Shown piece after piece: positions 13,623 to 21,402 of a stretch of DNA of 21,513 nt. The DNA comes from Bacillota bacterium. Lineage in GTDB: Bacteria; Bacillota; Clostridia; Lachnospirales; Lachnospiraceae. Each line of letters starts with the position of its first letter. Positions within the stretch are counted from its first letter, which is position 1. A model generated the notes under the pieces. It was not told the DNA's origin. It saw nothing but the letters and a program-made list of their open reading frames with translations, and ran no database searches. The stretch spans positions 1 through 21,513 of the forward strand of contig JAEZUR010000065.1 in NCBI GenBank assembly GCA_023420935.1. Direction: 5' to 3'. Both the position numbers and the translations under genes were made by a program.

Positions 13623-16148
13623 TTAATAAGAATAGTCCTTCTGACAGCCAATGATCCATCCCTTTTTTTGTTGCTTTAGTAGGCTATAAACAAATCCCCA
13701 TCGAATAAACTTAGAGGGTACCTCCCATTCAGATGAAATACGAATACCATAAATGCACTTACTTATATCAAAATTCTTTCGATAATGAAGTCTTAAGTTT
13801 TCTTGAATCAAGTCCATAGTACGGTATGCCTGTTTTTCCTTTCCTTCCATGAATAGAAATAATTTCAGGTATTCCTCGTACCCAAGATACATTCCGGACT
13901 TTCCTTTTTCTGGTATTTTCTTAATCTTAGTTTGAATAAAGGATTTACTCATTAAAAATAATTCATTGTATTTCATTAAGAAACTAGAGCGATCTTTACA
14001 TAGTGGCATCGATCTGCCTGATAAAATAGCTCCGGTATCTACTAGTGCTTCTTCAAAAGACCAAGTCAATAAGATTAAGACTTGTGTTATTCTAACTAAA
14101 GGTTCTAAACACGTGTATCCTACCAACGCCGCTGCAGTAGCATAGGCTATATCTCTCTTTTCTCTATCTCCAAGGATGTAAATAAAATTTAGGATTGTTC
14201 TAGTCATAACAAGTTTTGTTATGACTGATTGTAGATTTTCCTTATCACTTCCCTTGGCAGAAAGAATATATTCTCTCTCATATTCTAATGCTGTACTATT
14301 CTTAAAATCATGTTCTTTAGTTATGTAATCTTTAAAATGAGCTTGTATATATTCACTCCATAAAAGCATTTCACCTAATTGGTTACCATTCTCCGTTACA
14401 TTCTCTTTAAAATTACTTGAGTCACTGTAGTCACCAAAGGAATTGGTAATATCACCGCCATATCCTTGTTCCTCTGAATTAATTAGCTCATTCCCATAAT
14501 CAGCATCCTCTTTTTGATTATCATCATCCGAAGAGGCAGTTTCTTGATTTAACAGATAAAGATTGTTAGGCAAAGATATTGCTTTATCAGATATCTTACT
14601 TGTATCTTTAACAACCAACTCCATTACTCCATTACTTAACAGCGTACCAAGGGAACTAATTGGACTTTGTACATCTGATTTTGGCTTTAAACTACTATAA
14701 TCAAAGGTTAATTGTTTTACTTGATACTGCGTAAAGCTAGCAATCTGAGTTGCTATCTCACTTGATAACATATCCCAATTGGTTCCTCTTCCTGACAAAG
14801 TGAAATTCCTTAGACTGCTACAATCTTCTAGAATACTACGATTGGACTCCAATATTGGTTTCATTTGTTGGATGCGAAATACCATGGAATCATCACTTTC
14901 ACTACTTTCTTTACCCACATACTGTTTCATATAGCTTAAGTCATCCTGCATCCCTGAATATACATCTTGTATCATATCTTCCTTGCTTTGGTTTAATGTG
15001 TTCTCAAATCCTTCTACTTCTGAAACCAAGCTACTTTGTTTTTGTTTAATTTTAGGTAGTACTCTATATACATCATCGATTTTTTGTATCATTGCTAAGG
15101 ATACTTCTGAGATTATTTTTTTACTATCAGTAATGGATTTTATTCTAGCAGATATCTCATCTTCCAGCTCACAAATGGATTCCTGAATACTTTCGATTGC
15201 TGATACAATTGCTTCCCTCTCACTATCTTCGTCTGCATCATCTATTTGGCTTGATAATTGTTTGATTTCTTCATTTAAAGATAAAGTGCTTTCTTCGTTT
15301 TGCTTAATTACTGTAATATCATTTTGCATCCCATTTAGCAATTGAACTGGATTTATATATTTATTTTTTAGGGAATTCCATACCAAATTATTATTAATAC
15401 CCAGACTACTACTACTTATGGAGGTTGGACATAGCTGTTTAATAAAATTACTTTCTGTTTTTAATAATCCAGAGTTTTCATAACGAATTCCATTTTTTGA
15501 AAATGAAATACCTTCTGTGCATTGAATTACCTTTATGATATATTGATTTAATTCTCCTAGACTTTCTTCTACCTTTAGTTTCTCCTCCACCACGGCTGAA
15601 GTCTCACTAGTTCCATCCATTAGATTCATATGATTCAGTAATTTCTCTAATTGATCTGTTCCTGTCCTATATTTCATATAATTTATTGCTTCATTCATAA
15701 AAATTGTTCCCTTGTAATCCGTAGCATAAATTTCTTCTAAGCACTCCGTTTTATTGGTAGTGATACCCCAGAAATTTGTATTCGGTAATTCCATATTGGT
15801 TCCAGGAAGAGTCAAATCTTTTGCTGGTTGAAATGTATACTCCATAAATTCTGATAATTGCTCAACATAGGAGGTTACACCTTCTTCCTTATTTTCTAAA
15901 AAAAAGACGTGATATTCATCGTATAAACTTCTTCCGTACTCCGTAAAAACAGAATCCAAAGCCATTTCCAGAGCTCGGTCTGCATAGGTCCTCGCCGTAT
16001 TTACTCTAGCTGCTTCCAAAATAGTCCCAACCAATGCTAGAATTAATAGTAGCACCAAGCTTAAGAAGACGGTTATTTCTCCATTTCCCTCATAATTAAT
16101 CCTCTCCAACAATCTCACCAGCATCATCTTGAATGGCATCAAACGCAT
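13623..16148 (-). CDS. DUF5702-type large pseudopilin-like protein of the Tad locus
   Basis: This protein of up to 841 aa has one N-terminal membrane helix (about 25-46) in the setting GNGEITVFLSLVLLL, then AARVNTARTYADRAL (46-60). That layout resembles TadE/TadG-like proteins, and I assign it to the DUF5702 family found in Firmicutes Tad loci. The long extracytoplasmic part contains a likely coiled coil (about 280-395), a Ser/Asp/Glu-rich low-complexity segment near 535-570, and a more hydrophobic C-terminal third. It may be a tip or base component, which is inference. The start is uncertain. ATGs at 16148, 16139, 16127 and 16124 overlap the pilin gene and lack a ribosome site, while the well-placed ATG at 16093 is in another frame. 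The pilin gene precedes it directly. Confidence 0.8.
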   Translation of the reverse strand: MRLMPFKMMLVRLLERINYEGNGEITVFLSLVLLLILALVGTILEAARVNTARTYADRALEMALDSVFTEYGRSLYDEYHVFFLENKEEGVTSYVEQLSEFMEYTFQPAKDLTLPGTNMELPNTNFWGITTNKTECLEEIYATDYKGTIFMNEAINYMKYRTGTDQLEKLLNHMNLMDGTSETSAVVEEKLKVEESLGELNQYIIKVIQCTEGISFSKNGIRYENSGLLKTESNFIKQLCPTSISSSSLGINNNLVWNSLKNKYINPVQLLNGMQNDITVIKQNEESTLSLNEEIKQLSSQIDDADEDSEREAIVSAIESIQESICELEDEISARIKSITDSKKIISEVSLAMIQKIDDVYRVLPKIKQKQSSLVSEVEGFENTLNQSKEDMIQDVYSGMQDDLSYMKQYVGKESSESDDSMVFRIQQMKPILESNRSILEDCSSLRNFTLSGRGTNWDMLSSEIATQIASFTQYQVKQLTFDYSSLKPKSDVQSPISSLGTLLSNGVMELVVKDTSKISDKAISLPNNLYLLNQETASSDDDNQKEDADYGNELINSEEQGYGGDITNSFGDYSDSSNFKENVTENGNQLGEMLLWSEYIQAHFKDYITKEHDFKNSTALEYEREYILSAKGSDKENLQSVITKLVMTRTILNFIYILGDREKRDIAYATAAALVGYTCLEPLVRITQVLILLTWSFEEALVDTGAILSGRSMPLCKDRSSFLMKYNELFLMSKSFIQTKIKKIPEKGKSGMYLGYEEYLKLFLFMEGKEKQAYRTMDLIQENLRLHYRKNFDISKCIYGIRISSEWEVPSKFIRWGFVYSLLKQQKKGWIIGCQKDYSY

Positions 16149-16275
16149 TCTTTACTATTTTTTCAATCTCTTCTTTAAATATAACAACCAACCCAATGAG
16201 AATGACTAAAATTAATATAATCTCAACTACTCCAATCCCATCTTCTTCTTTGATAAACTCTTTTATTTTATTCAT
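16096..16275 (-). CDS. Flp1-like type IVb pilin (59 aa)
   Basis: A short gene encodes a 59-aa protein: MNKIKEFIKEEDG as leader, then IGVVEIILILVILIGLVVIF as hydrophobic helix, then a short charged tail with Lys, Asp and Glu. Cleavage after Gly13 leaves Glu at position 5 of the mature chain, the hallmark of type IV pilins. Length and layout match the Flp1-like pilins of Gram-positive Tad loci. GAGGAG lies six bases upstream of ATG. It sits between the TadC-like and DUF5702 genes, the expected place. It is probably the major pilin subunit of this machine, processed by one or both encoded A24 peptidases. The DUF5702 reading frame overlaps its 3' end. Confidence 0.9.
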   Translation of the reverse strand: MNKIKEFIKEEDGIGVVEIILILVILIGLVVIFKEEIEKIVKNAFDAIQDDAGEIVGED

Positions 16276-16306
16276 AACTCACTCCTCTTTCTTTTTTATT
16301 AATCAA

Positions 16307-17794
16307 TTATAGTGTCATAAAGGCAGGTATCATTATTAGGAAAAGTACGATCAGAAGCATAATCATCATGGGTAGAAGTAATTTTGTTCCTGCTTCTTCT
16401 CCAAGCCTTTTAGCAAGCTCTTTTCTTTCTTCAAATGCATCCATAGCCTCCAGTTCTAATAATTCTAATAATCCTTTGGATCCCTTTTTTAAATTTTGAG
16501 AAATTAAGGAACTAAATTTCAAATACGGTAGAAGCTTTATTCTCTTTCCAAAGTTATCAAAAGCAGTCACCTCAGTCACGCCATTTAGTAGTTCCCTCCA
16601 AGTAATAAGAAGTTCCTCATATGCATATCTTCTTTGGGCCTTTTTGCCCTCCAGTTTTTCACAATATTCTACTACTATTCTTCCCCAAGCATTTTTTATA
16701 GTCATTCCCGCCCCCAGTAAAAGAGCGAACTTATTCATTATCTCTGGATAATCCATTAATAATTCTAACTCTCTAATATTCATTTTTTTATGAAGTTCCT
16801 TATCAACGACATACCCCATTATGATGGAAAGAATAATACCGAACATCAAAAGGTTAAGACCGTTTGAATGCTTTTTCTCTGAATAATGAATGGTATAATT
16901 ATTAATCTTGTCAGGAAGAACCAATTGATTAGCTACCCTGGAAGACTCCTGAACCTGTTTAATCCTTTCAACTAGTTCTTTATAGATTTGCCTTTCTGGA
17001 TTTACTTCACTTGGTTTGATAAAAATAAAAATTGTATAATCAGCCTGTTGTTTTTCATATTTCATAATAGCTTTTAGTTCAACTAATTCACCTGGAGCAT
17101 CAATAGATTCATTATGTAACTTCCCATCCTGATCAATAAGATCTTTTGTTCCCAAGTCCCAGTCAATGGTGATTCGAGTGTTTGGCATTCGTTTTATCAA
17201 ATTAAGGGGATATATAATTTCATCTTTTGATTTGTTTTCTCCAAGAAATACTTGATCAATATATCTCTGGGTTTTTATAAACATTTCTCTTAACTGCTCT
17301 GCATCATATTTACGCTCTTCCACTTGGATGGAGATGCTTTCCTCTATACTTTTTTGCTTCCCCTCTATTAAAACATCTAAATCTACATCCTTATCAGACT
17401 CTCCATAATCTGGCCTGGTGATAAATTTACCATCCAACAGATCTCCTTGATTCTCTGATGAAATAAAAGAGTACATAGAAATGATATTAAATAATAAAAC
17501 AATAAGTGTAATAAGGGACAGTTTCCTACACCAATGAAGAAGCACTCTCTCCTGTGGATTATCTCTAGTATATAGCGCCTTTAGTAGATCAAATTGACTT
17601 TTGTTTTTATGTAAAATTCCTTTTAGGGGAGTGTGATGAATAAGATAATAGCTCATTGGATAAAGCACAATTAAGGGGTGTTCTTTGGGAGTAAAATCGA
17701 AAAATACGTGTCTATCAGATCTTGAAAGAAGGAACAATACAAAGAATATAAGAAAAATAATTATGTTTATTACTATAATACTCATCACCTCCAT
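16307..17794 (-). CDS. TadC-like platform protein with large extracytoplasmic insertion
   Basis: This 495-aa membrane protein has predicted helices at about 5-23, 91-112, 313-330 and 471-493. The C-terminal part (345-470), with LLLGAGMTIKNAW, KLLPYLKFSSLISQNLKKGSKGL and a terminal helix, resembles a type II secretion F (GspF/TadC) domain and would face the cytosol near TadA. Residues 113-310 should lie outside. Part of this, about 195-260 (ITIDW ... LIDQDGK ... VELKAIMKY ... YTIFIFI), resembles an atrophied bacterial Ig-like domain. Ordinary TadC is about 300 aa, so the insertion is unusual. It starts three bases after tadB. ATG at 17794 is reachable by reinitiation, while GGAGGTGAT best serves an ATT at 17779, so the exact start is unsure. 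Confidence 0.82.
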   Translation of the reverse strand: MEVMSIIVINIIIFLIFFVLFLLSRSDRHVFFDFTPKEHPLIVLYPMSYYLIHHTPLKGILHKNKSQFDLLKALYTRDNPQERVLLHWCRKLSLITLIVLLFNIISMYSFISSENQGDLLDGKFITRPDYGESDKDVDLDVLIEGKQKSIEESISIQVEERKYDAEQLREMFIKTQRYIDQVFLGENKSKDEIIYPLNLIKRMPNTRITIDWDLGTKDLIDQDGKLHNESIDAPGELVELKAIMKYEKQQADYTIFIFIKPSEVNPERQIYKELVERIKQVQESSRVANQLVLPDKINNYTIHYSEKKHSNGLNLLMFGIILSIIMGYVVDKELHKKMNIRELELLMDYPEIMNKFALLLGAGMTIKNAWGRIVVEYCEKLEGKKAQRRYAYEELLITWRELLNGVTEVTAFDNFGKRIKLLPYLKFSSLISQNLKKGSKGLLELLELEAMDAFEERKELAKRLGEEAGTKLLLPMMIMLLIVLFLIMIPAFMTL

Positions 17795-17797
17795 GTT

Positions 17798-18535
17798 TTA
17801 AACTTGAATATTAATAATTTTTTCAGATAACCGATAGGCGAAATAGTAAAGAAGTAATGCGAAGGACATAATCGTAATACCTATAAAATTATGATACAGT
17901 GGGTCAAGAAATCCAGGAGATGAAACCCATAAGTAAACTATCATACCAAATGGTATAATATTCATGACACGAGCCTCTAATTTTTTGGCTGTTATCAAAG
18001 TTTGAATCTCTCGCTTTATTTCTATCTTGTCACCAATATTTTTACCAGTAACACGAATTATTTTGATGATATCCCCTCCGGTTCTTTTTGCAGTTGAAAA
18101 CACCTCTGAAAAATTAGAAATATCCTCCACCTCACTACGTAAGGCCAATTCTTTTAATGCTTCTTCTACGGTTACATTCATCTTGATCTGCTGTGTAATA
18201 TACTCAAATTCAGGAATGATATAGGAATGATCTGAAAACATCATCCTCAAATCCTTTATCGCTTCCACAAAAGCATTTTCTATAGAATACCCAGCATTTA
18301 ACGCGGCTGATAGGCATAAAATACCTTCTCTAAATTCTAGATTTAACTGCCATTTTCTCTTCTCTATTAATTGAAGTCGTTTTTGTTTCATGTAAACTAT
18401 ACTAAAGGGACTAAAAAGAATAACTGCAATGATGCTTTGATAAAATAGATACGCTAATAGGCTTGATAATATTAGACCATAACTTAGATAGGTTATAAAT
18501 TCTTTCTTGGTATATCTATACTCTTGATAATTCAT
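17798..18535 (-). CDS. tadB: TadB, inner-membrane platform protein (type II secretion F domain)
   Basis: This 245-aa protein has two N-terminal membrane segments (about 14-50), a cytosolic helical F domain with LSAALNAGYSIENAF and AKRTGGDIIKIIRVTG, and two C-terminal membrane segments. GspF/TadB-type proteins form the membrane platform on which the TadA ATPase acts. I choose ATG at 18535, which overlaps the tadA stop as ATGA, a usual sign of translational coupling. An in-frame ATG at 18685 would add 50 basic residues but would overlap tadA by more than 150 bases, so it is less likely. The stop is three bases before the start of the TadC-like gene. Confidence 0.9.
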   Translation of the reverse strand: MNYQEYRYTKKEFITYLSYGLILSSLLAYLFYQSIIAVILFSPFSIVYMKQKRLQLIEKRKWQLNLEFREGILCLSAALNAGYSIENAFVEAIKDLRMMFSDHSYIIPEFEYITQQIKMNVTVEEALKELALRSEVEDISNFSEVFSTAKRTGGDIIKIIRVTGKNIGDKIEIKREIQTLITAKKLEARVMNIIPFGMIVYLWVSSPGFLDPLYHNFIGITIMSFALLLYYFAYRLSEKIINIQV

Positions 18536-19764
18536 TCTATCTCTAAACCGGCCCTCCTTAACTTTAATTGGTTCATTAATATATTGCCTGTAGGACACAA
18601 ACCTCCTATCACTTTTCCTTGCATATCTTCTCCTTCCTCGCAGAAGATATAAAGTGGATTCAATAAAATTTCTCCATCGATGCAATCTAATACTTCTACA
18701 ATTTCTAATGTTCTTCTTGATTTATCACGGAGTCTACCTAAATGTATTATGATATCTACTGCAGATGCAATCTGTTTACGGACTGCCAATAGCGGAAAAT
18801 CCATACCCATTAATACCAACGATTCCAATCTTGATAGCATATCAATTGGACTATTGGCATGTCCTGTGGATAAACTACCGTCATGACCTGTGTTAAGTGC
18901 TGCCAACATATCTATAGCTGCCGCATCTCTAACTTCACCAACGACAATGCGATCTGGCCTCATCCGAAGCGCTGACTTAATTAGATCACGTATGGAGATC
19001 TGATTATTACCCTCAACATTAGCATTTCGTACCTCAAGACGCACCAAGTTAGGTATGCTATGAATCTGAAGCTCGCACGAGTCTTCGATGGTAATAATTC
19101 GTTCATCTGAAGGTATGTAATTGGATAAAGCATTTAAGAACGTTGTTTTACCAGAACCAGTGCCTCCACTTATAAAGATATTATACTTGGCGATGACTAG
19201 CTTTTGTAGAAAAGCCGCGGTGTTTCTATCTAATGATCCAAACTGAATTAATTGATCCATTGTAATTGTCTCATTTGGAAACTTACGAATAGTTACCACC
19301 GGGCCATCTAATGCAATAGGTGCGAGTATAATGTTAACACGTGATCCATCTTCTAACCTAGCATCTACAATAGGATTTGCCTCATTAATGATACGATTAG
19401 ATCTTGATACAATTTGCTGAATTACATCCTCCAGCTTTTGCTTTGATTCAAACTGTTTTGACCATGGTAGTAGATATCCTTCCTTCTCAATAAAAATATG
19501 CTTTGGCCCATTTATCATAATTTCTGTGATACAATCATCATCAACTAAATCTTGTAGAATATCCAACCTACGAATAGCGTTAAATATTTCTTTTCGAAGC
19601 TGTTCTTTCACTTGGTATCGAATATGATGCTCTTTGCTCTTTGAAATTATTATGTCATCTATCACTTCAAGTATATCATCGTCCGAGATATCTTTAGATA
19701 AATCAATCTGATCAAGAACCATTTGTTTTAGCAGTACTCTGTTTTCTTCTTCACTTATACTCAT
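18532..19764 (-). CDS. tadA: TadA/CpaF secretion ATPase
   Basis: This 410-aa cytosolic ATPase of the type II/IV secretion superfamily powers Flp pilus assembly. The N-terminal domain (1-150) carries DCITEIMINGP and the EANPIVDARLEDGSRVNI signature of the CpaF family. The ATPase core shows Walker A GGTGSGKTT (200-208), the Asp box IITIEDSCELQ (223-233), Walker B DRIVVGEVRD with Glu277 (271-280), and the His box region NTGHDGSLSTGHANS (291-305). All key residues are present. ATG follows six bases after the tadZ-like stop, with only a weak AGGGA ribosome site. The next gene, tadB, overlaps its stop. This identification anchors the whole locus as Tad. Confidence 0.96.
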   Translation of the reverse strand: MSISEEENRVLLKQMVLDQIDLSKDISDDDILEVIDDIIISKSKEHHIRYQVKEQLRKEIFNAIRRLDILQDLVDDDCITEIMINGPKHIFIEKEGYLLPWSKQFESKQKLEDVIQQIVSRSNRIINEANPIVDARLEDGSRVNIILAPIALDGPVVTIRKFPNETITMDQLIQFGSLDRNTAAFLQKLVIAKYNIFISGGTGSGKTTFLNALSNYIPSDERIITIEDSCELQIHSIPNLVRLEVRNANVEGNNQISIRDLIKSALRMRPDRIVVGEVRDAAAIDMLAALNTGHDGSLSTGHANSPIDMLSRLESLVLMGMDFPLLAVRKQIASAVDIIIHLGRLRDKSRRTLEIVEVLDCIDGEILLNPLYIFCEEGEDMQGKVIGGLCPTGNILMNQLKLRRAGLEIE

Positions 19765-19770
19765 AATTGG

Positions 19771-20790
19771 TTAATCCCTAGCTATTAGTAGGTCGTTGAT
19801 AAATTCACCTAACTTACTGTTCTCAATCTGTTCTGCCCCATAGTGACCTTTGGCTAATCCTTCATCATAAGGAACCTGTAATTTATGTACTCGGATCATG
19901 ATATCTTCACCTTCCCACATACTAAGAATCTTATGAAAGGAAGCCTCTTTTTCATTTGAAATGGAATCTCCAACCATGGTCATATACATCTTGTTGCAGC
20001 ATTTTAGGAATTCAAATGTACTATCGTTGATATACCCAATATCTAGTATGATCACATCATAGCCACTCTTATTTTTTAATTCCTCTAATAAGGATACTAC
20101 ATCCTCTCGATTCATTTCGTATAAATCAGAATAGTGATCTGCTGGAAGAATATAATCTAACTGATTGATTCTTCTTACCATAGATCTTAACTTCATTTCT
20201 ATATTTGGTTTCTTCTGCTTAATATAATAAACAAGATCAGATAATCCCTGCCTGTTATTATCTCGATTATTATCCAAACAATATTGTCCAGGAACAGCCT
20301 CTAAATTAAGTAATAATACTTTTTGTTCCCTGGAAAGGACTTGACCTAGTGCAATTGCAAACGTACTTTTCCCGCTTCCACCACTTGGAGAGATAATTCC
20401 TATAATGGATCCCTCACCATTTTCTTTTGTATAATGTATACAAGAATCATCTAATTCCTGTTCCAGATAACAATCTAAAATTTCTTTCAATATATGTTCT
20501 GCTGACTGAAATTTATAGATAGATGGGCATTCTGACTTATGTGCCTTTTCTTTCTGCTCTGTGAGAATAATGAACAATTTTATCCCACTGCAATCAATAT
20601 CATCTAATTGAATATCCTGTCCAACTAATAAAATACGAATCGTATTATCTCTTAAACATTCCTTTAGACTTTCATGATTAGTAAAAACTCTAACTTCTAA
20701 TTCCAAGTTCCCTTTTCGATTTAGATAATCCATCAAACCATATGCATAATCCACCTCATAATCATAAATTGCTAATATACCTTTCTTCAA
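19771..20790 (-). CDS. TadZ/CpaE-like MinD-family ATPase with pseudo-receiver domain
   Basis: The 339-aa protein has an N-terminal receiver-like domain (about 1-110) without an obvious phosphorylation Asp pattern, and a C-terminal ParA/MinD-like domain. The P-loop is SPSGGSGKST (134-143), and DVIILDIG near 230 is the Walker B-like strand. In MinD-type loops the residue before GG is a signature Lys, but here it is Ser136. TadZ/CpaE proteins place the Tad machine in the cell and bind TadA. It begins with TTG, with GGGGGGA four bases upstream. It lies 15 bases after the first prepilin peptidase gene and six before tadA. The role is from family and context. Confidence 0.85.
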   Translation of the reverse strand: MKKGILAIYDYEVDYAYGLMDYLNRKGNLELEVRVFTNHESLKECLRDNTIRILLVGQDIQLDDIDCSGIKLFIILTEQKEKAHKSECPSIYKFQSAEHILKEILDCYLEQELDDSCIHYTKENGEGSIIGIISPSGGSGKSTFAIALGQVLSREQKVLLLNLEAVPGQYCLDNNRDNNRQGLSDLVYYIKQKKPNIEMKLRSMVRRINQLDYILPADHYSDLYEMNREDVVSLLEELKNKSGYDVIILDIGYINDSTFEFLKCCNKMYMTMVGDSISNEKEASFHKILSMWEGEDIMIRVHKLQVPYDEGLAKGHYGAEQIENSKLGEFINDLLIARD

Positions 20791-20805
20791 ATAATCCCCC
20801 CAATT

Positions 20806-21342
20806 TTAAAATATGTAACCTAACTGCTCATATTGTAAGCATAGGAATACTGCAATAGCAATTGCGATAGAAAAGTGTATGACGCAGCTACGCCCATCCC
20901 TTGACGCTTCATAATATGACCTTAATTCTTTTTCCCTGAAACACTCTGAAATAAATTTTGCAAGATATTGCAAACGATTCACTAGATTACCATATCTAAT
21001 GAGTTGAATAATAGACAGCAATGCTCCTATGATAAAGGACACTACTATAGTTCTTAAAACAAAATGTGATCCATAAAAACCACCAATTACAGAAAATAAC
21101 TTAATGTCACCAGCACCAAGTACCTTAACGAGAAATAGAATTCCCAAAATTAAAATTGGTAAGATGCATCCTGATAGCCAATTCTGAAATCCATATAGAT
21201 TAAATGTTATAATCTGATACAATAATCCGAATAACAGACCTACTAATATGATTGGATTTCGAATACGATATTCCAGACAATCACCAATTACAGAAGGTAC
21301 TAACACCAGTGTAAGGATAAGATCCCTTACAATAAAACTCAC
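20806..21342 (-). CDS. Prepilin peptidase, A24 family (first, CpaA/TadV-like)
   Basis: This polytopic 178-aa aspartic peptidase is the first gene of the pilus cluster. The catalytic aspartates are Asp21 in GDCLEYRIRN and Asp79 in GAGDIKLF. There is no methyltransferase domain. A cytosolic charged loop (about 117-150) precedes the last membrane helix. It should cut the Flp1-like prepilin after Gly. The frame opens with GTG at 21342, but this GTG is part of the ribosome site GAGGTGAG. Eight bases after GAGG there is instead ATT at 21333 in frame, so the true start may be ATT. An in-frame stop lies just upstream, and no ATG is available. TadZ follows after 15 bases. Confidence 0.9.
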   Translation of the reverse strand: MSFIVRDLILTLVLVPSVIGDCLEYRIRNPIILVGLLFGLLYQIITFNLYGFQNWLSGCILPILILGILFLVKVLGAGDIKLFSVIGGFYGSHFVLRTIVVSFIIGALLSIIQLIRYGNLVNRLQYLAKFISECFREKELRSYYEASRDGRSCVIHFSIAIAIAVFLCLQYEQLGYIF

Positions 21343-21373
21343 CTCACTGCCTGTATTGTTTTAGCGTGTCCTA

Positions 21374-21402
21374 ATCATACAACCTTTCGAATGGGATGTC
21401 AA
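21374..21402 (-). promoter_or_regulatory. Main promoter of the Tad pilus operon
   Basis: On the minus strand a perfect TTGACA (21397-21402) and TATGAT (21374-21379) are spaced by 17 bases, giving a leader of about 25 bases before the peptidase gene. It is one of the strongest-looking promoters in the window. No operator was recognised. Confidence 0.82.

Noticed and set aside
14855..15186. Two plus-strand open frames inside the DUF5702 gene
   Set aside because: They are antisense to a long open frame with coherent coiled-coil composition. They have Cys/Ser/Phe-rich, non-protein-like sequence.
17798..18685. Longer TadB start at 18685
   Set aside because: It would overlap tadA by over 150 bases. 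The ATG at 18535 overlapping the tadA stop as ATGA is the more natural start.
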